Counted from the stretch's first letter, positions 23,601 to 35,659 are shown. The stretch is 64,000 nucleotides of DNA from Amyloporia xantha (GCA_036971615.1 JAYKKR010000003.1:1674001-1738000), one strand, 5' to 3'. A program made the numbers and translations. The notes: generated by a model not told the origin, from the sequence alone.

Positions 23601-24775
23601 ACAACGTGAAGTGGGCGCGGATGCAGTGCGGCCGGAGACGAGGCGACCACAGAGTGGGCCATGGGAATTTGGGTGGACCACAGCGAAGGTTGAGGGGTGT
23701 GTGACAGCCCACAGCGCAGGCATGACAGTGATAGCGAGATCCGTCCGTTTGTCGTTATGGATCCTGGCTGTGCGTCTGAAGCGGACGTCTCACAATGCCC
23801 CAGGGATGCCATCGTCGTAACAGATGCAGATGGCTTGAGTGCCAGCCCGCATAGTAGCCCGCTACGGCGAATCAGGAGCTAAGCTGATATAGATGAAACA
23901 ATCAGCTATGAAAGGAGCGAAAACAGATTATCTGGGGCATCTATCGAAGGGCGTAGGTGTATATCGACGCGGTGGTTAGACGCGGAACGACTGGCGAGAG
24001 TGTATGTCGACGTGATGATAAAACAATGAACGGCTGTACAAAGATCAGAGCGGTGACTCACTGAAAGACGTTCGGATGTCGACTAACACGTTATAGATGT
24101 TATATCGTGGGTCAATCACAAGCTGGTGGGTTTGCGTTGGCGAATACGCCAAAAGATGCAAGATGCATCCAGCAGACTCGTCAGCAAGGCTGGAGAGCGA
24201 GTGGTGTATCTCTCTCCATTACTTGCGAGAAATGGAAAGAGTATATACCACACTCTCTGCAGACTACTTGCATCCTGCTGCCATTCAACGACCTGCGTGA
24301 CTGAGGGTGCCGCACGACATTGGGTTAGCACGATGTTCGAACGGACGAATACGTTAACAGAGGGTTAGGAAACACTCAGGGACTCAATCAAAACACGACG
24401 GGGCGAGTAGTACGTTTGTCGTACGTTTGTCTTCATTGCTCTCGTAAGAAGCGGATGCAGGACATACCGGACTCTGGACCTTCTTCCTTCTCTTCAGTAA
24501 GCCCCGCTGTGCATGTCGGTGTAGACGCCAATGGGTGCTACATGACGTTCAACTCGCCGCCCTGCGGTTGAATGCATCAACGGATGTCTCACTGACTGGG
24601 AGGCGCAACAGTAAAGCCGAGGGGTGAGGGGCATATCTCCCTTCCACCGCTCTGGTCAACAGGTTGAAGGAACCCTGCCGCCCTCTCCACGGGCTCTCTG
24701 CGGGATGCGGAGCGTCGTCCGTGTCTGTGTCTAAGTACATGTCAGCTTTGTGGTGTCGCGCAACGGTCGTCTCGC

Positions 24776-25432
24776 CCGGTGACCGCACGATCCAGTGCAT
24801 CAATAGATGCAGGGGGCAGTCTGGGTGCGTTCGACAGAGAATCTGAGGGGACTGTAGAGAGCTACCTCCTGCCAAACAGACATTTCGCAAGAGGAGCCCG
24901 ATGCCCTCCAGGTGCATTCTCGACGCACATGCCGACGCCTACTCGACACGGATCCGGACACCGCGCATACCGACACACGTCGACAAGGACGCCGCGCGCC
25001 GGATGCGGACCTGAAGACGGGCGGCGGTGGGTGTTCATGCCCATTGCCCAAGGACGAATGCCAATACGCGGATCCAAGCGGACGTCCGGCCGCGCAGCCG
25101 CGAGAGAGGTGTAGCGTCTTCCCCGGGACTCTGGCTTTCATTCACGTGGAAGTCGCGACAACTCTGCCCGCGGGGGCACTGCGCCGGGCACCCGTGCACT
25201 CGTCTACTGTATTCCGGTCTTGGGTGGCACACGCGCTGCCTCTCCACGTGTTGACATCGCTGGTGGCTCGTCTCCGTGTTCGGCAGGCGCCTCGCCTCGC
25301 GCCCCGGTGACCGCACAATCAATGCGTCAACAGATGCAGTGGCCGGTCTGGGTGCGTTCGACAGAGAGCCTAAGGAGACGGCCGGGAGCCCTGCCAAACA
25401 GACATTTCACGAAAGGAGCCCAGTACCCTCCC
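24776..25432 (+). repeat. Pair of about 130-bp diverged direct repeats
   Basis: The copy at about 24776-24905 and the copy at about 25305-25432 share GGTGACCGCAC, CTGGGTGCGTTCGACAGAGA, GCCAAACAGACATTTC and AGGAGCCC in the same order, at a spacing of about 529 bp. The sequence between them also shows looser similarity, so the true unit may be about 530 bp. No coding role is evident. Confidence 0.65.
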
Positions 25433-26186
25433 CCGGTCTAGGGAGGCACGCGTTGCCCCTCCGGGGCATTGGCGTCGCAGGCGGCTGGCCTCTCGTCCCT
25501 CCGCGTCGTGCGGCCATCTTGGATGCGGGTGGCGTGATGGAGGACAGCGGTGGTGGCCCGTGTAGCTCGGGGGAGGGGCACGCGCAAATGTCGGGGCCAG
25601 GTGTCCATGTACTTCGGCGCAGAGACGACTTAACGCAACACGGTAAGCTGGGAGTAGGCAGGATGAACGACTCGCCGTGCACGCAGTCATGCCAGGCCTG
25701 TCGTCGTATTCGGCCGCACGTCCATCCGGTGAACGTCATCAGGAAAGGAAAGGAATGGAGTGGAAACGAGGATACGTGAGCGCGCGTGCTTCAGCGAACC
25801 GCCTCACCGCGGATGACGGCTGCCACACCCTTCAACGCACAGCGCATACCGTCGTCTTGCCGCGTCAGGTCTAAAAGCAATTCGGACCCCCGCTCTGGAA
25901 GCGAGAGTCGAGTCACATACAATTGGAGCTAGGCGCTGCGGGATATAGACATGCCCGTTTGCTGATTGCTGGAACCTCTCGCTAGCGTCTCCCGTGGATG
26001 CGTCTTCGACGCAAGACCCGCGGGGGAACGCGCAGGAGAGCCAGCGTAGGCAGGGCGAGAATCGCGTGCCAGATCTGCGCGCCGACGTCTGCTCGGGGGG
26101 TGTGCGACTCTGGCGCGGAGGACGGCGGTAGTCCATGGCACGAGTGCGGACTGACACCGTCGAATGATCAGCGTGGTGCTGTCACG

Positions 26187-27020
26187 GGAATGGGTGGAGT
26201 GGGCGGTGGAGGGAGAGTAGCGGGGTGGAGAGGGGTCGCGGCGGACGGCGCGGGCTTGGACCTTGAAGCTTGAAGCCTTGAGGATGGGCGGGGAAGTGAG
26301 AGACGCGGAGGTGTTTGCCCTGGATGACGGGTCTTCGGTGGAGACGCGGTGTGTGTCTCGTGGTTGTAGTTCGCGCACCGCGTCCTGCGGTGTGCACCCC
26401 TGTCAACATATACACCCGGCTGTAGGAATCTGAGCCCCATATCCTGCGGAGTGCGGTGGGCGGCGTGCAATCACCATTGGGGGTGGGGGGGTTCACTCTG
26501 TGTGTGCGTCCCGTTCTACGACGGACGACATGTCGGACTGGGCGCGAGAGCGTCCCGCATGCTCCGCGCTGCGTTTCGCCTTCTGCCGCCTGCTTTCTGC
26601 TTTCTTCTGTCTGCACCCCCCAGTCCGCATCGAGCTCGCCCGACAGTGGATGAGTGGATGGGCGGATTGGGCGGATTGGGCGGCGGGCGGCGCGGGCTTG
26701 GACATTGATTCCTGAGGCCTTGAGGACGGGCGGGAAGTGAGTGATGCGGGTGTGCTTGCCCTGGATGGCGGGTCCCCGGTGGAGGACGCAGGGCGTTGTT
26801 TCCCGCGAGCAGGGAGTCCAGTGTGCCCTGTGGTTGGCGTCCCGCGTCTTGCACGCTGCGGAGCGCGCGCTTCAGTGGACTTTTGCATCTTGCATCCGAC
26901 GTCCTACCTCCGCGGTATGCGATCTCGGGTGGGGAGAGGCGGGGGCCGTTACCGCGCGTGGGCGTCCCGTTCCGCGACGGATGAGATCTGAGACATAGCA
27001 CCGCGCGTGTTGCATCCTGC
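26187..27020 (+). repeat. Two diverged direct repeats of about 375 bp
   Basis: Unit 1 (about 26187-26565) and unit 2 (about 26648-27020) share GGCGCGGGCTTGGAC, GCCTTGAGGA(T/C)GGGCGG, TTGCCCTGGATG(A/G)CGGGTC and GTCCCGTTC(T/C)(A/G)CGACGGA in order, at a spacing of about 460 bp. It is GC-rich and has no stable reading frame between copies. Confidence 0.6.
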
Positions 27021-27062
27021 GGTTTTCGGTGCGAGGTCGAGCCGTGTGGGCTCGTTGCTGAG

Positions 27063-27110
27063 TTCTGCGTTCTGCGGTCTGCGGTCTGCGTTCTGCGATC
27101 TGCTGGCTGC
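27063..27110 (+). repeat. 7-bp tandem repeat TCTGCGN
   Basis: About six imperfect tandem copies of TCTGCGG/TCTGCGT, grading on the right (27119-27168) into a second short repeat based on CCGCACC/CTGCAC. Simple-sequence microsatellite. Confidence 0.7.
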
Positions 27111-27301
27111 ACTCCCCATTCCGCACCCCGCACCCTGCACTTCGACACCCGCACTCCGCACCGCGCACCGCGGCCGTCGAAGCGCACCCCACGGCGAGCA
27201 CTAGTACTGTCCTGGGGGCAGGCGCTGCGTTCGGCGTGGCGTGGCGATCGCGATCGCGTGCGTCCGTGCGTGTGGGGGATGAGGGGGATGAGAGGGAGTA
27301 C

Positions 27302-27326
27302 GGGGCGGGGCGGGGTGGGGCAGGGA
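27302..27326 (+). other. Canonical G-quadruplex motif
   Basis: Four G4 runs separated by single bases (GGGGCGGGGCGGGGTGGGG), followed by CAGGG. Short loops predict a stable quadruplex on the top strand. It lies at the left edge of a roughly 0.9-kb stretch (27.24-28.1 kb) in which the top strand is G-rich and C-poor. Confidence 0.7.
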
Positions 27327-29147
27327 AGAACGGGGAATGATGACGGTGATCAAGCGGAGGCTGCGGGTCGCTCGGTGTTTGGTGCTCGGTGCTCGTCAGG
27401 CTAGTGGCGGTGGGTCGGGGTGAGAGGTCGAGGGTATGGTTGTTAGCCGGCGGGCGGGGCGGTGGAGGGTTGGGTGGTCAAACGGGCGGCGGCGGGGGAG
27501 AGGAAAGGAACAGACGGGGCAGGCGTAGGGGCGCGCGCACAGAGGTAATGGTGCGAACTGCGCGGCGGGCGGGATGGGTCCGGGTGAGACTTGAGTGGAG
27601 GGAAAGGAGGGAGGGCGTGTGGGCTGGGGAAGGGCGGGGCGTGCGTGCGTGCGTGTGCACAGGAGAGAGAGGTCTGCGGGAAGGCGTGGTGGTGGCGGAG
27701 GGAATGCGTAGTGCGCAGGGAGGGCGAGCGGGTGGGGGTACAGACGAGGGGCTGTTGGGATGGGTGGATTGCGTCGGAGACGGGGGATGTTACCTAAGAG
27801 GGGGGAGGTGAGCGTTGGGTGCACGTTGATGGGGGGAGAGATGGAAGGGAGTGTGATGGGTGAGGCGGGGGGGATGGATCCGTAGAGGAAAGTATGGAGA
27901 GATGAAAGTATGAGCGGACAGGGGGTGAATGAAAGGGCAAACGGATGGTTGGACGAACAGGTGAATGGATGGCTGGATGCACGTGTGAACAGCAGACGGC
28001 CCGGATGGGTTCAGAGAGGGGTGAAGGGTTGAAGACACGAGTGAGGTCGGACGTACCGGGAGGGTATCCGGAGGGGGAGCGTCGAGACTGGAGACGTTGG
28101 GCTGCAGGGAGGCACGAGGCGGACGAGGTGCTGGTGGACACGGGCGCGGGTGGAAGTGCGGATGACAAGAGGGTGAGCATCGTGCGCGGTGACGAACACT
28201 GCCAGGCTTAGTGCCAGCTGGCCATCTGTGTTGGCCCTGGCGTCGATGTCACCCCCGGGGTTAGGGTCTCCCCTTCCTCATCGGGCAGGCGCCTTGCCGC
28301 TTTGGGACGGCGTGTGTCTGCACGCACTGTTGTCTACGTGCACGCCCTGTTGTCTACGATGGACCCACGCTTGTCATCGCTTCCGACACCTGCATGGACA
28401 TTCGACTCATGCCCAGGCGTACGAAAACCCACCGTCGTATCTGGGCGAGAAACTCTGAGCCGTCGCCCTGCCAGCGTGCCCACGCTATCTACCCGTGTTC
28501 ACAGGTGCTCGTGGGGTATGTATCCACTCTGCACGCGTGTATGATTCCTCATACTAGATAAACACTTCCACTCACCGAAAACTCCGTTTCACACCCGCAT
28601 AGTGGACGGTCCGCGCGTCCCCTACACGTTGGCACACAGCCGCCCTCTCAAAAATATTATGCGAGCCCTGTACAGCCAACGTCAGCTCGTACCGATACTG
28701 CCTCGGACCTGCGCAGGTACTTCGAGCTCGAAGACGAGCTGAACTGCAGGGAGTCGCCGTGAATCGCGATCACTATGAGGATGATCGGCACGTGATCGAC
28801 ACTGCGCTCGTCACGCGCCCACAGCAAAATTCCTGCCGCCGCACCCGGGCGCCTGTCCAGCGCTGCATACACAGCGCACCCTGCAGATCCGCATCCCCTG
28901 CAGAGGCTCGTTGTATCTTACACTCGCACACACCGGCGCACAGGAGCGCTCTCGGACTCGGGACTGGGTGTATCCAGACTCTGCCGTACTGTGCCTGCTG
29001 TATAGTCTGTCAGACATACGCCCGCGACTGGGACTTTCTTTGCTTGGTGTCCGGGGATCAGGATCTGGATCAGGATCGACTGCGACTTGACGGGCTGCTG
29101 GTGCGGCGTGTGCTGATTCTTGGTGCTACGGAGGGACGAGCTCGAGG

Positions 29148-32100
29148 ATGGCCCGCATGCGCAGGGACAAGGTCGCAGGCGGGACGCCCGCGGCTGCTCA
29201 TGCGAACGGGAACGGGAACGGGGATGAGAAGCGGAAGCATGACGGCGCGGAGATGAAGGCGAAGGTGAAAGTGAAGACGGCGGGTGACGAGAAGGGCAAG
29301 GGCAAGGGGAAAAACAAGGGGGCGAGGAAGGAGGCAGCGAGGGAGGAGGCTGAGGGAGGAGAGGGCGGGGTGCAGCTCGTGACCGGGGCGCAGGACGGGG
29401 ATGGAGACGTACGTGCTTTTACTTTGTTTCTTCCTTAATTTGCCGTGGCTGACGCCGTGCGGTAGCCGGGCCTGGCGCGGGACCTGTCCCTCTTCCTTTC
29501 GGGGCTGAAGGGCGGTGGAAAGGAGGGGCCGGGGACGGGGAAGAAGGAGGGCAAGGCGGGGGCTATGGGTGCGGGCAGGGAAAAGATCGCAAATGCAGAC
29601 AAAAACAAAAACGCGGGCACGGACATAAAGACAAACGCAAAGGCGAAGGCGAATACACAGCGCACGGTCGACGAGGGCCCCCGCTCGCGCGCGGCCGGGG
29701 ACCAGCCGAAGCGGAGAGAGAAGAAGGGGGACAGCACGAAGGCGGAGGCGGGGGAAACGACGAAGACGAAGGCGAACGCGAAGGCGCGCGCGTCCGCCGC
29801 GGACGACGCACCACCCCCCGCCTCCACCGCCCCCAAATCCGAATCCGGCCTCCTCCTCATCCCGCCCACCCCGCACTGGTACACCGCCCTCCCGCCGCTG
29901 CCCCCCTTAGCCTTAGCCTTACCCGCGCCCACGTCCGCCCAGCTCGCGGCCATCTCCTCCCGCGCATACGCGCTGCTCGACGCGGACACCGCGCGCTACC
30001 ACGCCAGCGGCAGCGGCGCGCGCGGCCGCTCGGAGGGCGACCGCCGCTTCCTGGAGACGATCCTCCGCGAGGGCACGCTGAGCGACCGGCTGAGCGCGCT
30101 GACGCTGTGTGTGAGGGAGGCGCCGGTGCATGAGCGCGCGGGGCTGGAGCGGCTGGTGGGGATGATGGCGCGGCGGGGGGGAGGTGGGGGTGGTGGGAAG
30201 GAGGGGAAGGAGGGGAGGAGGCCGAGGGGCGGGGGGAGGGAGGAGGGGCTGAAGGCGGTGCGGTGTGTCGTGGATTGGTGGGTGGGTGGGGGCGCGCCGG
30301 AGAGGAAGCTGAGGTGAGTGGGAAGGGCGCGCGGGCGGGCGGGATTTGTTTTGTTTTGCTGATGGACGGCGGTTTGCTGTGCAGGTACCTCCGCGACCAG
30401 CCTGTGCTCCACCCGGCCGCGACGGACGCGCATCTCGCGCTGTGGGCGTTCGAGGACTGGCTGAAGAAGTGGTTCTTCGGCGTGCTGGGCGTCTTGGAGG
30501 TGCGTCGTGCGTCTTTGTGCCGTCGGAATGTTCTGCTCATCGTAATATCTCTATCTGCACGCACGGCGCGATCGCCCGCATAATGGCGGTGTTCGCACAC
30601 TGAACGTTTTTCGACTCGACGGCACACACAGACATACTCGCTCGACCCGCTCGTATATGTGCGCACGCAGACGCTCGCGTTCATCTCGACGCTCCTGCGC
30701 GACAAGCCCGAGCAGGAGCAGAACTTGCTGCGGCTGTTGGTGAATAAATTGGTGAGTACGCTCGTATCTTTCGGGGCGCAGACTCTCGTGCTTGGGTGTG
30801 CTCAGTGCACAATGCCCTTGGGGTTGGTTCTCAATGCTATGCGCTCGAACGTTGTATGCGTGTCAGCAGCAAATGGAGCCCTAATTGGCTAGCGCTACTA
30901 GGATGTGCGCACATAATATGCACTTTGTTGCGCGCTACAATAGCAGAGCTCCGATGTGCTCTGCACTTTCGTGACGCACCCGGGCGTGCCTTGCCCTTGG
31001 TGCTATTTAACAGCGCACATCCACTTCAGCTCTAGTGGTGCATCTAAACTGTATATCGAGGGGGCGCTGACGACGATTTGATTTGGCAACGTCCAGGGCG
31101 ACACCGAAAAGTCGATCTGTTCGCGGGCGAGCTACCACCTCCTGCAGCTGCTGCAGGCCCACCCGGCGATGAAGGCGGTGATTGTACGGGAGATCAAGGC
31201 ACTCGTGTTCCGTCCCGTGGGCCCAGGCCCGGCGTCTGCCGCGCGCTCCGATGAGAAGGGCGTGCTCGGCGAGAAGGGCAGGGGAAGAACTGATGAGAAC
31301 GGGAAGGGGGGTGCGGCAGGGGAGCATGTGCTTAAGCACATAAGGTTCGCGGACGAAGATGGCGAGGGAGATTCGGTGGGAGGAGAAGGGAAGGTGGGGA
31401 AGAAGGAGAAGGGGGAGAAGAGGGGGAGGGAGAAGCGTGCAGCACGCGGACAGCTGGGTGCCAAGAGCAGGGGCAGCGGTGGGGGCGGGAACAAGGGGAG
31501 GCACGGGGAGAAGGGGGGCCAACATGGGGCAGGCGTTGCAGGGGGAATGGGGAGGTGGAATGCACATGCGTGGTATTATGCGGCGGTGACGTTGAACCAG
31601 GTCGTGCTCACCCCGAGCGACGCGGACAGGGCGGTGGCGAGGACGCTGATCGGGATCTACTTCGAGATGTTTGAAGAGGTGCTGGGGGCGCGGAGCGGGG
31701 GCGGGGGCGCTGTCGGTGGTGATGGTGGTGGAGAGGAGGGAGAGGAGGATGATGGGAATGCAAAAGGGAAGGGGAAGGGGAAGGCACGGGCGAAGGAGGT
31801 GAAGGGTGCGGCGGGCTTCGCGGAGGTTGAGGATGCGACGTCGAGGCTGTTGAGCGCGGTGTTGACGGGCGTGAACAGGGCGCTGCCCTTTGCGAAGATC
31901 GACGTCGCGGAGGACGAGACGTGAGTTTCATTTTGGTCCACTTCCTCTTGGTGGTCTGCATACTCAGATGTTACGTGCTCTGTGATTTTGGACTGGACGG
32001 GATATTGACTCTAATGATTGTTCTTTCCTTCCCTCAGGTTCAAATCGCACATTGACACACTGTTCCTCATCACGCACACGTCCACCTTCAACATTTCCCT

Positions 32101-33816
32101 CCAGGCGCTGCTGCTCATCCTCCAAATCACCACCACTCTGTCATCACATCCATCACATTCTTCTTCATCCTCCTCGCCAGTTTCGACGTTTGCGACAGCG
32201 CTCACCGACCGGTTCTACCGCACGTTGTACGCCTCCCTCACCGATGCACGTCTCGCCGAGTCCAATAAGCAGGCGATGTATCTCAATCTCCTGTTTAAAG
32301 CACTCAAGGCTGACCTAAACACGGAACGAGTAAAATCTTTCGTCAGGAGGTTTGTCCAAGTACTGGTTGTAGGTGTGGGAGGGGGCGGAGGTGCAGAATT
32401 CGTGGCAGGGGGGTTGTATTTACTCGGAGAGGTATGCTTCATCTGCGAGTGTTAGGAGTGGTCGTGCTGATGAATCCGGCCGTCAGTTATTTCAGACCAT
32501 TCCCGCACTGAAGAACTGGCTGGGAGGTGAGAAGGGGAAGCGGGGTTCGGCGATGGACGCTGAGGCTGAGTACGACCCACGTAAGCGTGAGCCACAGTTC
32601 GCCCATGCATCGGTCTCTCCAATGTACGAGCTGGTATGCATTTCCATGTTCTAAACTGCCTACCCATTCTGATCGTTGGATTATGTAGCTCCCCCTCCTG
32701 CATCACTATCATCCAGCAGTTGCTCTTCATGCTCGGCAGCTATTCATGGCTCAACCGCTCACAGCTTCCCCTGACCTTGCGCTGAACACGCTATCACACT
32801 TCCTCGATCGGTTCGTGTACAAAAACGCCAAAAAGCCGAAGACCAGAGGTCCGAGTGCTATGCAGCCCGCAGCGAGCGTCGTAGACGGCGCAAGCGGGGT
32901 AAAAATGTCCAAGGGTGATGTCATGGATGACGGCCCCTTGGTGAATGAGGAGGGGTGGTGGAAGAAGAGAGTGGAAGATGTCCCTGTCGATCAGGTGAGT
33001 GCATACTTTGATCGTTAATCAGATCTCCCAATGGCTGACTGAGTATGTAGGTCTTCTTCCACCAGTTCTTTACGAAGAAAAGGCAGAGAGAGGAGGAGAA
33101 GGCGGCGAAGGTCGGGCGGCGCAAAGGCCACGAGGACCTATCTGATTCCGACTCTGAAGATGAGGACGAGGCCGATGGCGCAGGTTCTTCCGATGGAGAG
33201 GTCGAGGAACCTGATCCAGGCCGTGTGGAAGACGAGGAAGACGAAGAGGATAGCGACAAAGAAGAAGCCGAGATCTGGAAAGTAAGTCCTAATGTTCCAA
33301 TGTAAAGTGTTCTTCGTCCGTTAAAGCGAGTGACAGGCGATGAAGGCAACGATGCCTGCGGAGCTGCAAGACGACGACCTAATGGAGGATAGCGAGGATG
33401 AGGATGATGATATCCCGTCAGGGCTAGACGATGACAGCGATGACGATGCCATCCTAGACGAGGATGGAGCTCTCGAGCATTCCGACAAGAGTGAAGCAGG
33501 AGATGAGGACGAGGATGAGGACGGGGAAGATGCGTTCTCTCTGGTAGAAGGCTCCGACGCAGAGGACCTTCTTTCACTCGACGCCGACGTGCCGGAGGCG
33601 ATGGGCCTCATCGAATATGACGGCTCTGATGCGTCCGACGAAGAGCAGGAGGAGTGGGGTGGTATCAGTGAGGACAAGACAAGTGGGAAGGGTAAGCGGA
33701 AACGTGATGAAGAGAGCGGGAGGTCACGGAAAAAGAAGCTAAGAAGCTTGCCGACATTTGCGAGCTATGAGGACTATGCACGCATGATTGAGGATACGCC
33801 GGAGGATAACTTGTGA
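29148..33816 (+). CDS. MAK21: CBF/MAK21 family ribosome-biogenesis factor (NOC1/CEBPZ)
   Basis: Predicted nucleolar protein of roughly 1100 residues that in yeast pairs with Noc2 in early 60S pre-ribosomes. ATG at 29148 opens a Lys/Gly/Ala-rich low-complexity head. The first intron (after GDGD) leads to PGLARDLSLFLSGLK. Conserved blocks follow: PHWYTALPPLPP, YLRDQPVLHPAATDAHLALW, DWLKKWFFGVL, SLDPLVYVRTQTLAFISTLL, DTEKSICSRASYHLLQLL, NAHAWYYAAVTLNQV, FKSHIDTLFLITHTSTFNIS, ALTDRFYRTLYASL, VSPMYEL, LNTLSHFLDRFVYKNAKKP, VFFHQFFTKKRQ. The CBF domain lies in the middle-to-C-terminal part. The tail is a long acidic run (EDEDDDIPSGLDDD) ending KKLRSLPTFASYEDYARMIE. One intron (about 30752-31096) is near 345 nt, far longer than the others. 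Codon use in the head is very GC-rich, like the DNA just upstream. Confidence 0.95.
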
Positions 33817-34282
33817 TATGTATCGACCTTTACCTACATTTCAATACTATTGACTGCTCATGCTGACAGTCACACTGGCCTGCCTGTTTGATACATAGAC
33901 TGCGAAGAATCTTTGTTGGACGGCTAAGCTGCTACATACAGTATACAAGGACGGATTCGTGTTTGAATGCATATATGGATATCCACCACTCCTTTATGTG
34001 CAAGGCGGGCAGCAGGCCTAATTGGCACAATGTTCTGTTAGCTAAACTGTAATCACAGAGACACGCGGATCAGTGACACTATTAGTGGATTTTCGTTGTG
34101 CCTTGTAAAAGGCTTCTCCGTGAATCCAACAGTGGTGATGCTCGATCGAGTGGATCCATGAGCACATTTAATACGACATCTATTCTACTCAATACCTCTC
34201 CATTCAGCAACTACCACAGGCGTGCTACAAATGTTAAGCTCTGTGAGTACCACGAATTTGTTGACTCGATGTTCAAAGGGAC
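33817..34282. other. Convergent 3' interval
   Basis: 466 bp between the stop of MAK21 (plus) and the stop of the F-box gene (minus). Presumed shared 3' untranslated and polyadenylation region. Nothing else seen. Confidence 0.6.
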
Positions 34283-35659
34283 TCACAACACCTTATTCTG
34301 CTTGCACAACATAGGGAAGCGAGGCGCCAGGCGTGCTGCCCACTGATTTGCGCTGGGTAAGACCACGCCGGGAGCCGCGCTGACCCATAGGGCTAGATTT
34401 ATCCACTTGAAGTCGGCGAATCTGTACCGTGAAGGCTGCTTGGTTGCTTCGTGGTGTGCGCTGCGTGGATCAGCCGTGAGGTTTGCTTCGGGTTGTAATT
34501 CCTCCACCGAGCAAAACAGCTCGTCTATGGCAGCGCAGACTGCGAGGCTGAGGGCCGCAGAAGCCTTGTCTAGTAGGGTATCGTCATTCTGCTGTCTCAG
34601 ATCGATGACGAGCATAACCTCCTGCAGCTTGGTAGATACAGTGTAGAGGAGAGGTGGGAACCAGTCGAACGTGCGTGAATCCTTGGGGAGAGGCGAGCGG
34701 ATAATGAGCGACGTTAGCTTGCTGTTGGCAGAGAGCACAAAAGGGGGGTGAGATCCTGAGAAGGAACCGGACTTTCTGTTTTCTGCGGCAGGTACATCAA
34801 CCATAATCCCTGATGATTCTCCTACAGATGCGCTCATATCATCGACGGCGAGTGTGATATCCAACGTACGAAGAGTCGACCCTGCTGCGTCCAATAGTGG
34901 TTGTGCATGTCGGACTGCAACGCGCTCATGGTAACCGAGTGCAATCCTCTCGAGCTTCGTAGCCAGCGTACTGGTTATGAGGAAAGCCACGATTGTTCGA
35001 GGGGAGTGGTTCCCGTCCAAGTTCAGATTTTTCAGCTGCATGGTGGAGGCTTTGCGGAGGAAGGGACGCGGGTCAAAATGTACATCCATGTCACGATCGG
35101 TGAACATCGGGCAGCGGGTCCAGCAGGTGAGGCGCTGGAGATTCGGAAGCGCACAGATCAGACGTCCGAAATCGGCGACGGAGGGGAAGGTCATGTTGTA
35201 CAAATCGAGCCAGGTGAGGGAGGCAAAGGATGAGAGATGCCTGTGGATGTCGGGATGCAGGACACTAGGATCCCAAGAGGCTGTGGCGATACCCAGATAG
35301 GATAGATGAGGGAGCTTGTGCGCGAGCATCACGGCAAACGTCCCAAGGTGGGCGAGGTTACGATCCTCGGGGGTGTCATTGGGGACCTTCCCTGGAGACT
35401 GGATGCATGCGCCTCTAAAAACAACGTGTTCGACCATGCCGCCCACATCTGCGAGCGCGCCATTTCCGAGGCCGCGACGGATTATCTTGGCGAAGCGCAC
35501 TACGTCGGTGCGGTCGAGCAATATGACACGTCGCAGGAGATGATAGCGGCTGCGGGGATACCACAGCTTGCATACGAGCGCACACGACTTGAGCGACGTC
35601 GGGTTGAGGGCGAGATTGTCGATGATGTGTTCGAAAATTTCTATTGGGAATGTCGACAT
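34283..35659 (-). CDS. F-box protein
   Basis: Single-exon gene of about 458 residues from ATG 35659 (MSTFPIEIFEHIIDNL); an in-frame ATG at 35740 would add 27 residues with no F-box character. Residues 3-50 fit the F-box (FPIEIFEHIIDNL, then LKSCALVCKLWYPRSRYHL), the Skp1-binding module of SCF ubiquitin ligases. The rest shows the leucine-spaced pattern usual in Agaricomycete F-box proteins (FASLTWLDLYNMTFPSV, LPNLQRLTCWTRCPMF, MQLKNLNLDGNHSPRT), so it is likely LRR-like. The substrate is unknown. Such genes are greatly expanded in these fungi. Confidence 0.88.
   Translation of the reverse strand: MSTFPIEIFEHIIDNLALNPTSLKSCALVCKLWYPRSRYHLLRRVILLDRTDVVRFAKIIRRGLGNGALADVGGMVEHVVFRGACIQSPGKVPNDTPEDRNLAHLGTFAVMLAHKLPHLSYLGIATASWDPSVLHPDIHRHLSSFASLTWLDLYNMTFPSVADFGRLICALPNLQRLTCWTRCPMFTDRDMDVHFDPRPFLRKASTMQLKNLNLDGNHSPRTIVAFLITSTLATKLERIALGYHERVAVRHAQPLLDAAGSTLRTLDITLAVDDMSASVGESSGIMVDVPAAENRKSGSFSGSHPPFVLSANSKLTSLIIRSPLPKDSRTFDWFPPLLYTVSTKLQEVMLVIDLRQQNDDTLLDKASAALSLAVCAAIDELFCSVEELQPEANLTADPRSAHHEATKQPSRYRFADFKWINLALWVSAAPGVVLPSANQWAARLAPRFPMLCKQNKVL

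Larger units (their letters stand above)
20651..29147. other. Gene-free, repeat-bearing interval
   Basis: About 8.5 kb between the P450 and the MAK21 gene with no supportable gene. 20.7-24.4 kb is unremarkable sequence with broken frames. 24.7-27.1 kb holds two pairs of diverged duplications. 27.06-27.16 kb has a 7-bp repeat. 27.2-28.1 kb is strongly G-rich on the top strand. The many open frames in 24.5-28 kb follow from GC richness (few stop codons) and occur on both strands in several frames. Confidence 0.6.

Noticed and set aside
21700..24000. Possible minus-strand multi-exon gene
   Set aside because: Some frames are 70-125 codons long, but no signal, domain or consistent exon phases could be established.
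24158..24290. Imperfect palindrome in which both strands translate to similar peptides
   Set aside because: The arms match only loosely with several gaps and no target duplication. It could be chance or an old foldback scrap, and is too weak to annotate.
24500..28200. Many open reading frames of 80-220 codons on both strands
   Set aside because: They overlap in up to five frames, have Arg/Pro/Gly-biased composition expected from GC-rich repeats, lack splice-consistent continuation and resemble no protein.
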